Below, in pieces: positions 7,634-15,561 of a stretch of 29,577 nucleotides of DNA. Under the pieces are notes generated by a model, which saw only the letters and a program-made list of their open reading frames with translations, had not been told where the DNA came from and did no database searches. Origin of the DNA: Candidatus Omnitrophota bacterium (GTDB lineage Bacteria > Omnitrophota > Koll11 > Gygaellales > JAQTUY01); the NCBI GenBank assembly GCA_028707105.1, contig JAQTUY010000003.1:1-29577 (forward strand), written 5' to 3'. Made by a program: the position numbers and the translations under genes. Positions within the stretch are counted from its first letter, which is position 1, and each line of letters opens with the position of its first letter.

Positions 7634-8629
7634 TTAGTCAATGGATATCTTATCGATTATTTTTTTTAATTCCGCCACCGAAAGAACCTGATCGTTTGTA
7701 TCGCTTCTATATGCAAAGCCTTCGGGCACGCTGGGGAAGCTGGCGTACTTGTTTTCTGTCGCCGTGCTTACGATAAATTGCGGTAAAACCACGTACATAC
7801 CCTGGAATTTTTTGGTTTTGCGCGCTTCGTCCTCGGAAAATAATATTTCGTGGATTTTTTCTCCCGGCCTGATACCGATGATCTTGAATGAGCATTTCGG
7901 CTCGATAACCCGCGCCAGGTCGGTTAACTTCATCGAGGGTATAATGGGGACAAAAATCTCTCCTCCTTCGGATTCTTCCAGCGCCTTGATCACCAGCGCT
8001 ACCCCTTGTTCCAGGGTGATCCAAAAACGGGTCATCTGCTCATCGGTTATCGGGAAATCAAGCTTATTCTCGCTTTTTAATTTCATGAACAGCGGGATCA
8101 CGCTTCCCCGGGAACCGATGACATTACCGTATCTGACTATGGAGAATTTTACCCTGGTCCCGCCATAGGCATTGGCGGCAATGAATATTTTTTCGGCAGC
8201 CAACTTGGTGGCGCCATAAAGATTGACCGGGCTTACCGCCTTGTCGGTGGAAAGAACGATTACTTTTTTAACTCCCCGGTCCACTGCCGCGTCAACGATA
8301 TTATCCGCAGCCACGATATTAGTCTTGACCGCCTCCATGGGGTTGTATTCCAAAGCGGAAACTTGTTTTAGCGCAGCCGCGTGAATGACGTAATCTACCC
8401 CTTCAAAAGCGCGATAAAGCCTGTCTTTATCCCGGATATCCCCTAAAAAATAGCGGATCGCGGGATATTTTGACTCGGGGAAGACCTTGGCCATTTCATG
8501 CTGTTTAAACTCATCCCGGCTGAAAATGATCAGTTTTTCCGGATGGTAATCCCGGAGTATGGTTTCAGTGAATTTTTTGCCAAAAGACCCGGTTCCGCCG
8601 GTGATTAAGATGACTTTATTATTTAGCAT
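7634..8629 (-). CDS. pseB: PseB, UDP-GlcNAc 4,6-dehydratase (inverting, C5-epimerising)
   Basis: PseB converts UDP-GlcNAc to UDP-2-acetamido-2,6-dideoxy-beta-L-arabino-hexos-4-ulose, the first step towards pseudaminic acid. The 331-residue extended SDR has ILITGGTGSFGK at 8-18 (NAD binding) and IFSRDEFKQHEM. HAAALKQV is at 83-90 and VLSTDKAVSPVNLYGATK at about 125-142, giving the catalytic Asp129, Lys130, Tyr138 and Lys142. RYGNVIGSRGSVIPLF and MTRFWITLEQGV follow. NLYGATKLAAEK and GGEIFVPIIPSMK are PseB-type; FnlA/WbjB proteins have an INAMGxSKAMMEK form instead. A strong AAGGGAGAT precedes the ATG. It is the only nucleotide-sugar 4,6-dehydratase in the window, so neighbouring pathways may also depend on it. 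Confidence 0.92.
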   Translation of the reverse strand: MLNNKVILITGGTGSFGKKFTETILRDYHPEKLIIFSRDEFKQHEMAKVFPESKYPAIRYFLGDIRDKDRLYRAFEGVDYVIHAAALKQVSALEYNPMEAVKTNIVAADNIVDAAVDRGVKKVIVLSTDKAVSPVNLYGATKLAAEKIFIAANAYGGTRVKFSIVRYGNVIGSRGSVIPLFMKLKSENKLDFPITDEQMTRFWITLEQGVALVIKALEESEGGEIFVPIIPSMKLTDLARVIEPKCSFKIIGIRPGEKIHEILFSEDEARKTKKFQGMYVVLPQFIVSTATENKYASFPSVPEGFAYRSDTNDQVLSVAELKKIIDKISID

Positions 8630-8646
8630 ATCTCCCTTTCTGGTTA

Positions 8647-9207
8647 TTAATGTTGAACGCCTTCTTTCCTGATTACTTTCGGTATCGTTAAAAATAAAAT
8701 ATAAATGTCCAGGGTAAAAGAACGATGGAGAAAGTAGTGTTCATCAAAGTCTACCTTTTCCCTGATCGTCAGGTTATCCCGTCCATTTACCTGCGCCCAG
8801 CCGGTGATTCCCGGGAGCAGGGTATGGATATTCTTTTTAGTGCGCATCGCCACAAGGTCATCCTGATTGAACAATGCCGGGCGCGGCCCAATAAAGCTCA
8901 TATCCCCTTTTAATATATTGATAAGCTGCGGTATCTCATCAAGGCTGTATTTACGCAGGAACGCCCCGATCGGCGTCGAGTAAGCCTTGGGGTTATTCAT
9001 CAAGTGCGTGGCTACTTGCGGCGTGCTTAACTTCATGGTTCTGAATTTCGCCATTTTAAAGATCGTGTTATTTACTCCGACGCGGTCCGTCCAAAAAATA
9101 ACCGGTCCGGATGACGATAGTTTTATCGCGATAGCAATGATCAGCATGGGAATGATCAAGATGAGCAGCAGGATCAACGCCAGGACCAGGTCAAAAACTC
9201 TTTTCAT
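8647..9207 (-). CDS. Initiating sugar-phosphate (phosphoglycosyl) transferase, PglC/short WcaJ type
   Basis: A 186-residue monotopic phosphoglycosyl transferase that moves a sugar-1-phosphate from a UDP-sugar onto undecaprenyl phosphate, starting glycan assembly at the inner membrane. Residues 6-29 are a hydrophobic re-entrant helix. Then come SSSGPVIFWTDRVG (31-44), FKMAKFRTM (50-58), LRKYSLDEIPQLINILKGD (84-102) with the catalytic Asp90-Glu91 pair, MSFIGPRP (103-110) and PGITGWAQVNGR. It lacks the N-terminal membrane domain of full-length WbaP/WcaJ, so it is the compact class. Its start lies 17 bases inside the WbpV-type reductase gene, which suggests that the reductase product (a 6-deoxy-HexNAc such as QuiNAc) is the first sugar of the repeat. 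This link is inference from gene order. Confidence 0.92.
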   Translation of the reverse strand: MKRVFDLVLALILLLILIIPMLIIAIAIKLSSSGPVIFWTDRVGVNNTIFKMAKFRTMKLSTPQVATHLMNNPKAYSTPIGAFLRKYSLDEIPQLINILKGDMSFIGPRPALFNQDDLVAMRTKKNIHTLLPGITGWAQVNGRDNLTIREKVDFDEHYFLHRSFTLDIYILFLTIPKVIRKEGVQH

Positions 9208-10165
9208 ACTTCTTATCCTTATAAAAACCGACGGTCTTCGCTATTCCTTCTTCAACTGAGAAGCGAGGTTTCCATCTCGTAAGGGTTGAAAATTTCTCAG
9301 TCCGTAAGCAAAATGAATCAGTCAATCGGCTGATCGCATCCGCCTTTGCGGTCAGCCGGCCGATAACACGCAGTATGGATACGGGACAGGCGAGCAAACA
9401 GGCTTGTTTTTTAAACGCTCCGGCAATAGTAGAGATCAGCTCGGGAGTAGATATATCAGCGCCGTCACCGGCTAAAAACAGCTGTTTTGCGGCCGCAGGG
9501 TGGCTCAGACATAGCTCCATTATATCACAAAGATTGCCGGTGTAAATAAAACTACGCTTGTTGTGTATCGATTTAAAAGGCAACGGGATACCTCTTTCTA
9601 CAAGCCGGATCAACTGCAAAAAATTAGCTTTGACCCCGGGGCCGTAGACTAGCGGCAAGCGCAAGATAACCTCCTGCATCGCGCTGTTGCCGCAGACAGT
9701 GATGAGCTCTTTTTCCGCGTCGAGTTTGGAAAGGGCGTAATCGCCTTTGGGCCGCGGCCGGTCTTTTTCAGTAAAGACGCCGCTTTCGCCGTTTACCTTA
9801 GCTGAACTTACAAAAATAAACCGTTTTACTCCCGCTTGCGCTGCCTGGCAGGCTAACTGCCGGGTACCCAGGGTATTAACCCGATGATATGCCGAAGCCG
9901 GGTCACGCAGATGTTCATGCATTACATGCGCTCGGCCGGCAAGGTGGATCACACAGTCTACATCTTGAAGGACAGATGTCCAATCGGTGGACTCATTTAT
10001 ATCCCCCACTTTAGCGTAATCATCGACTCCCGGAATATCGCGCGCGTCGATGCGCACGGCTGCCCGGATACCCCAGTTTTTTTCTTTTAAAAACAAGCAT
10101 AAGTGGCGTCCGATGAAACCGTTAGCGCCTGTTACTAAAACACGCCTTTTGATTATCTGCGCCAT
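9191..10165 (-). CDS. WbpV-type NAD-dependent epimerase/4-keto-sugar reductase
   Basis: A 324-residue extended SDR. It shows VLVTGANGFIGRHL (9-22) for NAD(P) binding, IHLAGRAHVM near 73-82, FVSSAKVNGE at 118-127 and the catalytic pair Tyr143/Lys147 in DYALSKLDAEKEL. LRLPLVYGPGVKANF and NKRSFIYTGNLCDIM follow, with a C-terminal GDGADISTPEL segment. HVM, the SS-x-KVNGE form, VYGPGVK and the STPEL segment are characteristic of the WbpV/WreQ-like reductases that make UDP-D-QuiNAc from UDP-4-keto-6-deoxy-GlcNAc. The partner dehydratase (WbpM-like) is not in the window. The ATG forms a TAATG overlap with the epimerase stop, so translation is coupled, and the 3' end overlaps the initiating transferase. 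UDP-Glc 4-epimerase activity is a less likely alternative. Confidence 0.8.
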   Translation of the reverse strand: MAQIIKRRVLVTGANGFIGRHLCLFLKEKNWGIRAAVRIDARDIPGVDDYAKVGDINESTDWTSVLQDVDCVIHLAGRAHVMHEHLRDPASAYHRVNTLGTRQLACQAAQAGVKRFIFVSSAKVNGESGVFTEKDRPRPKGDYALSKLDAEKELITVCGNSAMQEVILRLPLVYGPGVKANFLQLIRLVERGIPLPFKSIHNKRSFIYTGNLCDIMELCLSHPAAAKQLFLAGDGADISTPELISTIAGAFKKQACLLACPVSILRVIGRLTAKADAISRLTDSFCLRTEKFSTLTRWKPRFSVEEGIAKTVGFYKDKKYEKSF

Positions 10166-11286
10166 TATTTATACCAAACCGTGCGGTTGATATAATCCGT
10201 ATAACTCATAATGATCCTAACGACTTTCTTGGAAACATTATTCACGTCATAATCCGGGATGATCTTGAATTGACGCCTGGCTGGGGAGTATTGGGCGGAT
10301 ACCGTTTTGACCGCTTCAATTATATCCCGGGATTTGAGGCCGCACATGATCAGGGTCCCTTCATCCATTCCTTCCGGACGCTCGTGCGCCTGTCGGATGG
10401 TCACCGCGGGAAAATTAAGTATGGATGATTCTTCGGTTATCGTTCCGCTGTCGGAAATGACGCAGGCGGCATTCATCTGCAGTTTTATATAGTCAAAAAA
10501 TCCCAGGGGTTTTAAAAATGAGACCCGGTGATCAAAATTCCGGCGTTTTAAGCTTTCCAGTTTTTTTCTGGTCCTGGGATGGGTTGAGACGATTATCTTC
10601 TTTTTAAGATCGCGCGCTATCTTGTTTAGCGAGTCAAGCAGGTCGGTAAAGTTACGCTCACAATCTATATTTTCCTCGCGGTGCGCGCTTAATACAAAGT
10701 ATTCGTCTTTTTTTATTTTCAACCGCTCTAAAACGGCGGATCTAAGGATGGAAGGCATATAGAAATCAAGGATCTCTTTCATCGGAGAACCGACTTTTAT
10801 GATGGTCTGCGGCTTTATCCCCTCGGCTATTAAATACCGGCGGGCATGTTCCGTCTGGGTCATGTTTATATCGCTTAAATGATCGACGATCTTGCGGTTC
10901 AGTTCTTCCGGCACGCGTTGGTCAAAGCAGCGGTTACCGGCTTCCATATGAAAAACCGGGATCTTCCTTCTTTTTGCGGGAATAATCGAGAGGCAGCTGT
11001 TGGTATCTCCGTAAATAAGGATGGCATCGGGAGATTCTTTTTCCATCACCTTATCGGACTTGGCGATTATATTCCCGATGCTTTCCGCGGGGTTTTTTCC
11101 TGCCGCGTTAAGGAAGTGATCCGGCTTTCTGATGCCCATATCCTTGAAAAACACCTCATTAAGTTCGTAATCATAATTTTGCCCCGTATGCACTAGGATG
11201 TTCTTTAGGCTTTTTTCAAGTTCAGCGATCACCCGGCTCAGTTTGATTATTTCGGGCCGTGTCCCTACTATCGTCATGATCTTCAT
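10165..11286 (-). CDS. fnlC: UDP-HexNAc 2-epimerase (non-hydrolysing), FnlC/WbjD type
   Basis: A 373-residue GT-B-fold 2-epimerase. Motifs include IVGTRPEIIKLSRV (6-19), LVHTGQNYDYELNEVFF (31-47), YGDTNSC (92-98), HMEAGNRCFDQRVPEELNR (113-131) and DHLSDINMT. SAHREENID (about 203), VSTHPRTRKKLE, SDSGTITEESSILNFPAV and RQAHERPEGMDEG follow. The RCFDQRVPEE segment, YDYELNEVFFKD and AHERPEGMDEG match the FnlC/WbjD subgroup, which epimerises C2 of 6-deoxy sugars such as UDP-L-PneNAc to UDP-L-FucNAc or UDP-L-RhaNAc to UDP-L-QuiNAc; generic WecB differs at these sites. It follows the RmlD-like reductase after four bases, in the order expected for the pathway. Which of the two sugars is made cannot be decided from sequence alone. 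Confidence 0.87.
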   Translation of the reverse strand: MKIMTIVGTRPEIIKLSRVIAELEKSLKNILVHTGQNYDYELNEVFFKDMGIRKPDHFLNAAGKNPAESIGNIIAKSDKVMEKESPDAILIYGDTNSCLSIIPAKRRKIPVFHMEAGNRCFDQRVPEELNRKIVDHLSDINMTQTEHARRYLIAEGIKPQTIIKVGSPMKEILDFYMPSILRSAVLERLKIKKDEYFVLSAHREENIDCERNFTDLLDSLNKIARDLKKKIIVSTHPRTRKKLESLKRRNFDHRVSFLKPLGFFDYIKLQMNAACVISDSGTITEESSILNFPAVTIRQAHERPEGMDEGTLIMCGLKSRDIIEAVKTVSAQYSPARRQFKIIPDYDVNNVSKKVVRIIMSYTDYINRTVWYK

Positions 11287-11290
11287 ACTC

Positions 11291-12157
11291 TTATTTTCTT
11301 CCTTTCAGCGTATTTGCCAGTTCCGCGGCCATTGCTTCCCATAACGGCGGATGATAGGCCGTTTCCCTGCGAAACCTTGAGGAATCCAGGCTGCGGTCGA
11401 TCTTGACCTCGTCATAGGGGATTATCTTGATTTTAAGCCCCAGTTTTGCGTTGATCAGCGATAATAATTTGTATTTACTGATCGGCTCGCTTGAAATGTG
11501 GTAGAGCCCTTTAAGGTCCGCGTGATTAAAGATGATCTCTTTGAGTATCGTGCATAATACCGTAGTAGTAAAGCCGGAGAATATGACTTTGGTATAGCCC
11601 TTTACGGTTTTGCCTTTCTGGCTTAGGAACCATTCTAATAATCCGTGCCTGGTATTCAGTTCCCTCCCGATCATCGAAGTCCTGATGGTCAGGGCATTGG
11701 CGTCGGTTACCTCTCCCAGTAGTTTTGTCCGGCTATACAGGTCTACCGGGTCAGGATTGTCATTTTCGGTATAGCGGCCTTTTTTGCCGGAAAAAACGCA
11801 ATCAGTGCTTAAATGGATCAGCCGGCAATCATTCCTGCGGCATAATACGGCTAGTTTGTGGGGGAAAAGCGAATTTACCTCTATGCTTTTTGTGGGGTCG
11901 GAGGCTTCTTTTGTCTGTTTAACGATTCCGATACAGTTGAGGATGACATCGGGCTTGACCGTATTTATTGATTTTTCAAAAGCCGGAAAATCTTCCGCGC
12001 GGGCGCCGCAAATAGTCTTCTTCCTGTCGAATAGCTTAAACCTCGCGTTTTCGGCGAAAGCGCCCCGAAGCGTGACATAGGTGTCAAAATCGTTCCTGAA
12101 TGACTGCCAGGCGGCATGGCCGAGCATCCCGCTTCCACCTAAAATTAAAATACGCAT
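11291..12157 (-). CDS. RmlD-like nucleotide-sugar 4-reductase (FnlB/WbvR role)
   Basis: A 288-residue SDR of the dTDP-4-dehydrorhamnose-reductase (RmlD) family. It has ILILGGSGMLG (3-13), a VKPDVILNCIGIVKQ element (68-81), HLSTDCVFSGKKGRYTE (115-131) and the catalytic pair Tyr141/Lys145 in DLYSRTKLLGE. Beside a FnlC-type epimerase, such proteins reduce the 4-keto group of UDP-2-acetamido-2,6-dideoxy-hexos-4-ulose to UDP-L-PneNAc or UDP-L-RhaNAc. Its length is that of the short WbvR-like class rather than the longer WbjC/FnlB class of about 370 residues. The ATG forms a TAATG overlap with the preceding glycosyltransferase stop. True dTDP-rhamnose synthesis is unlikely because RmlA, RmlB and RmlC are absent from the window. 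Confidence 0.82.
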   Translation of the reverse strand: MRILILGGSGMLGHAAWQSFRNDFDTYVTLRGAFAENARFKLFDRKKTICGARAEDFPAFEKSINTVKPDVILNCIGIVKQTKEASDPTKSIEVNSLFPHKLAVLCRRNDCRLIHLSTDCVFSGKKGRYTENDNPDPVDLYSRTKLLGEVTDANALTIRTSMIGRELNTRHGLLEWFLSQKGKTVKGYTKVIFSGFTTTVLCTILKEIIFNHADLKGLYHISSEPISKYKLLSLINAKLGLKIKIIPYDEVKIDRSLDSSRFRRETAYHPPLWEAMAAELANTLKGRK

Positions 12158-13383
12158 TACGTCCTTGCTCCCCTTATCTTTCCGACCAAGTCGTTTAGTT
12201 GGTTTATCAGCATTGCCCGGTTGAAATTATTTTCAAAATAGGCGCGTCCCTTTAAACCCATTACACGGCGTTCCTGCACATCTATATGATACATCTTTAA
12301 GACCAATTCCGCAAGCAGAGAAGGATCTTCCGGACAGCAGGAGAACCCGGCCCGGGATTCTTCGATGATCCTGGCGCCTTCACCCGCCAACGCGGCAATT
12401 ACCGGCTTGGCACAGGCTAAATACGACTGGAGCTTCGAAGGAATAGTTAACTTAAAGATCTCTTCATCTTTTAGCGTAACAAGCAAAACATCGGCCAGCG
12501 CGAAATAGCGCGGCATCATTTGCGCGGGATGCTTTCCTAAAAAAATGACATTCCGGCTTAGATTCTGCGCGTTTACCTCTTCCTGCGCCCAATGGAGCAT
12601 TCTTCCCTCGCCGATGATCACCCAGTGGATTTGCGGATAGCTTTTTAGCTTTTCCGCGGCAGTGATTATTGTGGGAAAGTCCTGCGAAGCCCCGATATTA
12701 CCGGCAAACATGACAATGAATCCTTTCGGCAATACCTTCCGTTCCGGGGCATCGGGTCCGAGTTCAAGAGGTTGATAGAAATCTTCCGCGAAATTCGGGA
12801 AATACGAGATCTTTTCCCGCGCTACGCCTATTTTGCTGATAAATGGCACAAATGAGCGCGATTGCACCAGGATCCTGTCGCAGGAATTATAAATGCGACT
12901 GATGATCTTGCGTATTATATCATGTAAAAAAGGATTTAGGAAAACTTTACTGGCTGAGAGGCTTTCCGGCCATAGGTCCTGGACCCAAAAAACCAGGGAC
13001 GCTTTTTTGAGCTTTTTTAACAGGACGGCAGGAATGCCTTCGGCAAGCGGAGACAGGCTGAAAAGTATAACGTCCATTTTTCCCCGGCAAAGAAAAGGCG
13101 CGAATATAAGGGCCGAGGCCAGGAAGGTAAGATAATTTATCGTGATCCGCAGCCTCCCTCCTTTGCCCCGGGGTATTACCGGCAGGCGCAAAACCCTGGC
13201 TCCGCGATACTCTTGCCGCAGGTTCCTGAATAATCCGTATCCGCTGAAATATTGTCCTCCGGGATAATTAGGTATCCCCGTAATTACGGTGACCTCGTGG
13301 CCTTTTTGCACCAGGCCGGCGGTCAGGTCGTTGATCCGGAAGTCTTCCGGCCAGAAATATTGGGTCAATAATAAGATCTTCAT
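12157..13383 (-). CDS. GT4 glycosyltransferase, WbuB/WcaI-like
   Basis: A 408-residue GT-B glycosyltransferase of family 4. The N-terminus MKILLLTQYFWPEDFRIND, then GHEVTVITGIPNYPGG, matches the WbuB/WcaI group. The VFWVQDLWPESL motif at about 131-142, FAGNIGASQDFPTII and TIPSKLQSYLACAKPVIAAL are also diagnostic. WbuB transfers L-FucNAc in E. coli O26-type clusters and is usually encoded next to the fnl genes; here it directly precedes the RmlD-like reductase and FnlC-type epimerase. That supports transfer of an L-6-deoxy-HexNAc onto the lipid-linked acceptor at the cytoplasmic face. It starts one base after the preceding GT4 stop and overlaps the following start (TAATG). The donor is inferred from context. 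Confidence 0.87.
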   Translation of the reverse strand: MKILLLTQYFWPEDFRINDLTAGLVQKGHEVTVITGIPNYPGGQYFSGYGLFRNLRQEYRGARVLRLPVIPRGKGGRLRITINYLTFLASALIFAPFLCRGKMDVILFSLSPLAEGIPAVLLKKLKKASLVFWVQDLWPESLSASKVFLNPFLHDIIRKIISRIYNSCDRILVQSRSFVPFISKIGVAREKISYFPNFAEDFYQPLELGPDAPERKVLPKGFIVMFAGNIGASQDFPTIITAAEKLKSYPQIHWVIIGEGRMLHWAQEEVNAQNLSRNVIFLGKHPAQMMPRYFALADVLLVTLKDEEIFKLTIPSKLQSYLACAKPVIAALAGEGARIIEESRAGFSCCPEDPSLLAELVLKMYHIDVQERRVMGLKGRAYFENNFNRAMLINQLNDLVGKIRGART

Positions 13384-13384
13384 A

Positions 13385-14521
13385 TTATTTACCGGCCAGT
13401 ATCCTATCGTATAATCGCAGGGATTTATCCACAGTTATATCCCAGGTAAAGTTATCTTCCACGTGTTTTTTAAGGTTTCTTCCCATCAAGCGCAATCTTT
13501 CCGGGTCGCGCAGGGCCTGCGTAAGCCCCACCTGAATACCTTCTACGGAAGCCGGGACGACTACCCCCCCATTGATCGCGGCCACATCGTTAAAACCGCA
13601 TTGGTCTGTGATCAATACCGCTTTTCCGGATATACCCGCTTCCAGGACGACTATAGACATCGCTTCCTGCCTGGAAGGAATGGCCAATAATTCAGCCCCC
13701 CGGTAAGCCGCTGTTTTATCCGCCGCCCCAAGATAACCCGTAAAATGGACTCTGTTACTCAGGGAATGCCGTTTACACAGATCTTCAAGCTCAGCGCGCA
13801 TTCCGTCGTCCGGCCCGGCAAAAATAAGATGATACATTTTTAGCTGTTCCCGGGCCCCCAGAAAAGAGCGTAGAAGCAGGTCCGGGCCCTTGATCTGGTT
13901 TAAACGGCCCATAAACAATATGAACGGATGCGGGCCGATGTTATATTTCTTCCGGAATTCACTTTCATTCCCCGTTTTAAAATCATCGGGGTTAATACCG
14001 TTGGGGATCAAGGTTATTTTATCGGCGGCTACCCGGTAAGCTTTAAAATGAGCTTTTTCGTTCTCTGCTATCGCTACGCAGGCCGTCGCGTTACAAATGA
14101 TCTTTTTTCCGATGAGCAGGTTATAAAGTTTTTTCAGGATCCTGGACCTGCCGTATATCGGAAGCGCTCCCGCGGGGCATACGGCGTATGGTTTTTTAAG
14201 CCGGCGCGCGGCGCAATAAACCAGGGCGTTCAATATTGTCCAGTGGCCGGTAATATTGATGATATCGGCATCGCTTACCAGGCTTTTGATCTTTCTATAC
14301 GAGAATTTTGGAATATAGAAACGCCTGGATAGGCAGGGTAAGGATACGATCTTTACCCCTTCCAGCGTGATCTTGCGCTGAGGGCCCGGTTCCGGGTCTA
14401 TGGTCAGGACAGAGCATTCCGCGCCCTTTTTTGCCAAAAATTTGCTGATCTGGGAAGTCCTCTCGGCTGTCCCGCCACCTGATACGGGGTCCAGCGTCAT
14501 ATTAACGTTGAGTATCTTCAT
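13385..14521 (-). CDS. GT4 glycosyltransferase
   Basis: A 378-residue retaining GT-B glycosyltransferase. The N-terminal acceptor domain has a glycine-rich SGGGTAERTSQISKFLAKKG stretch near residues 14-33. The C-terminal donor domain shows ITLIPNGINPDDF, FILFMGRLNQIKGPDLLLRSF and the EX7E-type segment SRQEAMSIVVLEAGISGKAVL, with the two glutamates seven residues apart. This is the classic family-4 architecture of O-antigen assembly enzymes. A four-base ATGA overlap links it to the epimerase gene upstream, and its stop is one base from the WbuB-like start. It presumably adds one sugar of the repeat unit from a nucleotide-sugar donor at the cytoplasmic membrane face. Donor and acceptor cannot be told from the sequence. 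Confidence 0.88.
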   Translation of the reverse strand: MKILNVNMTLDPVSGGGTAERTSQISKFLAKKGAECSVLTIDPEPGPQRKITLEGVKIVSLPCLSRRFYIPKFSYRKIKSLVSDADIINITGHWTILNALVYCAARRLKKPYAVCPAGALPIYGRSRILKKLYNLLIGKKIICNATACVAIAENEKAHFKAYRVAADKITLIPNGINPDDFKTGNESEFRKKYNIGPHPFILFMGRLNQIKGPDLLLRSFLGAREQLKMYHLIFAGPDDGMRAELEDLCKRHSLSNRVHFTGYLGAADKTAAYRGAELLAIPSRQEAMSIVVLEAGISGKAVLITDQCGFNDVAAINGGVVVPASVEGIQVGLTQALRDPERLRLMGRNLKKHVEDNFTWDITVDKSLRLYDRILAGK

Positions 14522-15456
14522 AAGGCAGTTTTATACCATTTGCTGAAATCCGCCAGCCCATCCTCAAATGAGATATTTTTTTTAAACCCGAAGTTTGAGA
14601 GTTTCCGCGAACTGTACACGCGGGCAGGATCAAACATCGTTTTACCCATTAACTTCAATAATAGTTTGAGCAAAAAAGATGGGAACGGGATCACCGGGAT
14701 CGGGTAATCGTTAAGGCTTAAAGCTTTCATCAGATACTGCTCGATATAACGATAGTTATTGCGCCGGTCATCATCATCGGAAATAATATAAATATCGCGA
14801 CTGATCTTTTCTTCCGTGTTTATGAATAATTCAATGGCAGAAACAACATTATAAACACTTACCAGGTTCATTTTCCGCGTATTAAACAAACAGGACTTGA
14901 GGTAGTTGGCGGCTTTATTCCCGGACCTCAGATCTCCGGCTAGCTTTAACAAGTTCTTCCCGCCCGGGCCAAAAACAGCCGTCGGGCGCAAGATCACGGT
15001 CTCGAATGCGCCGCCTGCGCACCCCAGGATGGTCTTCTCTATTTGTAGCTTAGCGGCCTCATATTCATTAGCAGGATTACATGCCGTATTTTCTGAGACT
15101 ATATCGGCAGGGAGCCTGCCAAAAACAGCGGCGCTGCTGCAGTGAATAAAGCGTTTTATCCCGGCTTTCGCGCAGGCGTCAAGCAGATTATTGACAGCGG
15201 CTAAATTATCCTGCCTTGAGCGACCTCCAAGGTAAGCTAAATTGACTAATGTGGCGCCTTTGGCGCAGAATCTATCCAGGGTCTGGCGTCGCGTAAGATC
15301 GCCTTCGATCACCGAGATATTATCCTTATTCAGCAGGCCGGTATCGGGCTTTTTATGGACTAATGCCCTGATCCTGATATTCTTTTGACCTTCCAGGCGC
15401 CTTAACAGGTGTTTTCCGATAAAACCCGTAACACCCGTGATAAGGATCTCGTTCAC
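14518..15456 (-). CDS. NAD-dependent epimerase/dehydratase (extended SDR)
   Basis: A 312-residue nucleotide-sugar SDR. NAD-binding ILITGVTGFIGKHLL is at residues 4-18. A VNLAYLGG segment follows at about 71-78, then FIHCSSAAVFGRLP (103-116) and the Tyr132/Lys136 pair in NEYEAAKLQIEK, then ILRPTAVFGPGGKN. I take the GTG at 15456 as the start because AAGGAG lies seven bases upstream and the SDR fold begins immediately; an in-frame TTG at 15483 has no such support. It is the first gene after the AT-rich gap and may begin a transcript. The YEAAK form of the catalytic motif is seen in epimerases and 4-keto reductases alike, so the exact reaction (4-epimerase or reductase of a 6-deoxy sugar) is open. 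Its stop overlaps the next ATG by four bases. Confidence 0.82.
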   Translation of the reverse strand: MNEILITGVTGFIGKHLLRRLEGQKNIRIRALVHKKPDTGLLNKDNISVIEGDLTRRQTLDRFCAKGATLVNLAYLGGRSRQDNLAAVNNLLDACAKAGIKRFIHCSSAAVFGRLPADIVSENTACNPANEYEAAKLQIEKTILGCAGGAFETVILRPTAVFGPGGKNLLKLAGDLRSGNKAANYLKSCLFNTRKMNLVSVYNVVSAIELFINTEEKISRDIYIISDDDDRRNNYRYIEQYLMKALSLNDYPIPVIPFPSFLLKLLLKLMGKTMFDPARVYSSRKLSNFGFKKNISFEDGLADFSKWYKTAL

Positions 15457-15463
15457 GAATAAA

Positions 15464-15469
15464 CTCCTT
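15464..15469 (-). promoter_or_regulatory. Shine-Dalgarno AAGGAG fixing the GTG start at 15456
   Basis: The minus strand reads AAGGAG seven bases before the GTG at 15456-15454. It is a near-perfect ribosome binding site at standard spacing and sets the start of the SDR gene, shortening it by nine codons against the longest frame. Confidence 0.75.
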
Positions 15470-15506
15470 ATGATTATCGTCAATAAATATATTTGCGAGT
15501 ATTAAT

Positions 15507-15532
15507 TAAAATGTTGCCATTTCTACATTTTA
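15507..15532. repeat. AT-rich inverted repeat in the longest intergenic gap
   Basis: TAAAATGT (15507-15514) and its exact reverse complement ACATTTTA (15525-15532) flank a 10-base loop. The stem is AT-rich and lacks the GC stem plus U-run of an intrinsic terminator. It could be a regulator site or a weak transcript-end or attenuation structure, or chance in AT-rich DNA. Confidence 0.35.
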
Positions 15533-15543
15533 TGTTACACAAA

Positions 15544-15549
15544 ATTATA
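15544..15549 (-). promoter_or_regulatory. Possible minus-strand -10 box (TATAAT) before the SDR gene
   Basis: The minus strand reads TATAAT, a perfect sigma-70 -10 hexamer, just after the ligase-like gene. With 17-base spacing the -35 position reads AAATAT, a poor match, and there is no TG extension. It lies in AT-rich DNA where such hexamers are common, so a promoter is possible but weakly supported. It would give a leader of about 80 bases before the GTG at 15456. Confidence 0.25.
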
Positions 15550-15561
15550 AGAAAATTAGCA

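Noticed and set aside
7634..8629. FnlA/WbjB as the identity of the dehydratase
   Set aside because: The NLYGATKLAAEK and GGEIFVPIIPSMK segments are of PseB type; FnlA-type proteins carry an INAMGxSKAMMEK form.
11291..12157. dTDP-L-rhamnose synthesis by an RmlD
   Set aside because: RmlA, RmlB and RmlC are missing, and the gene directly precedes a FnlC-type epimerase.
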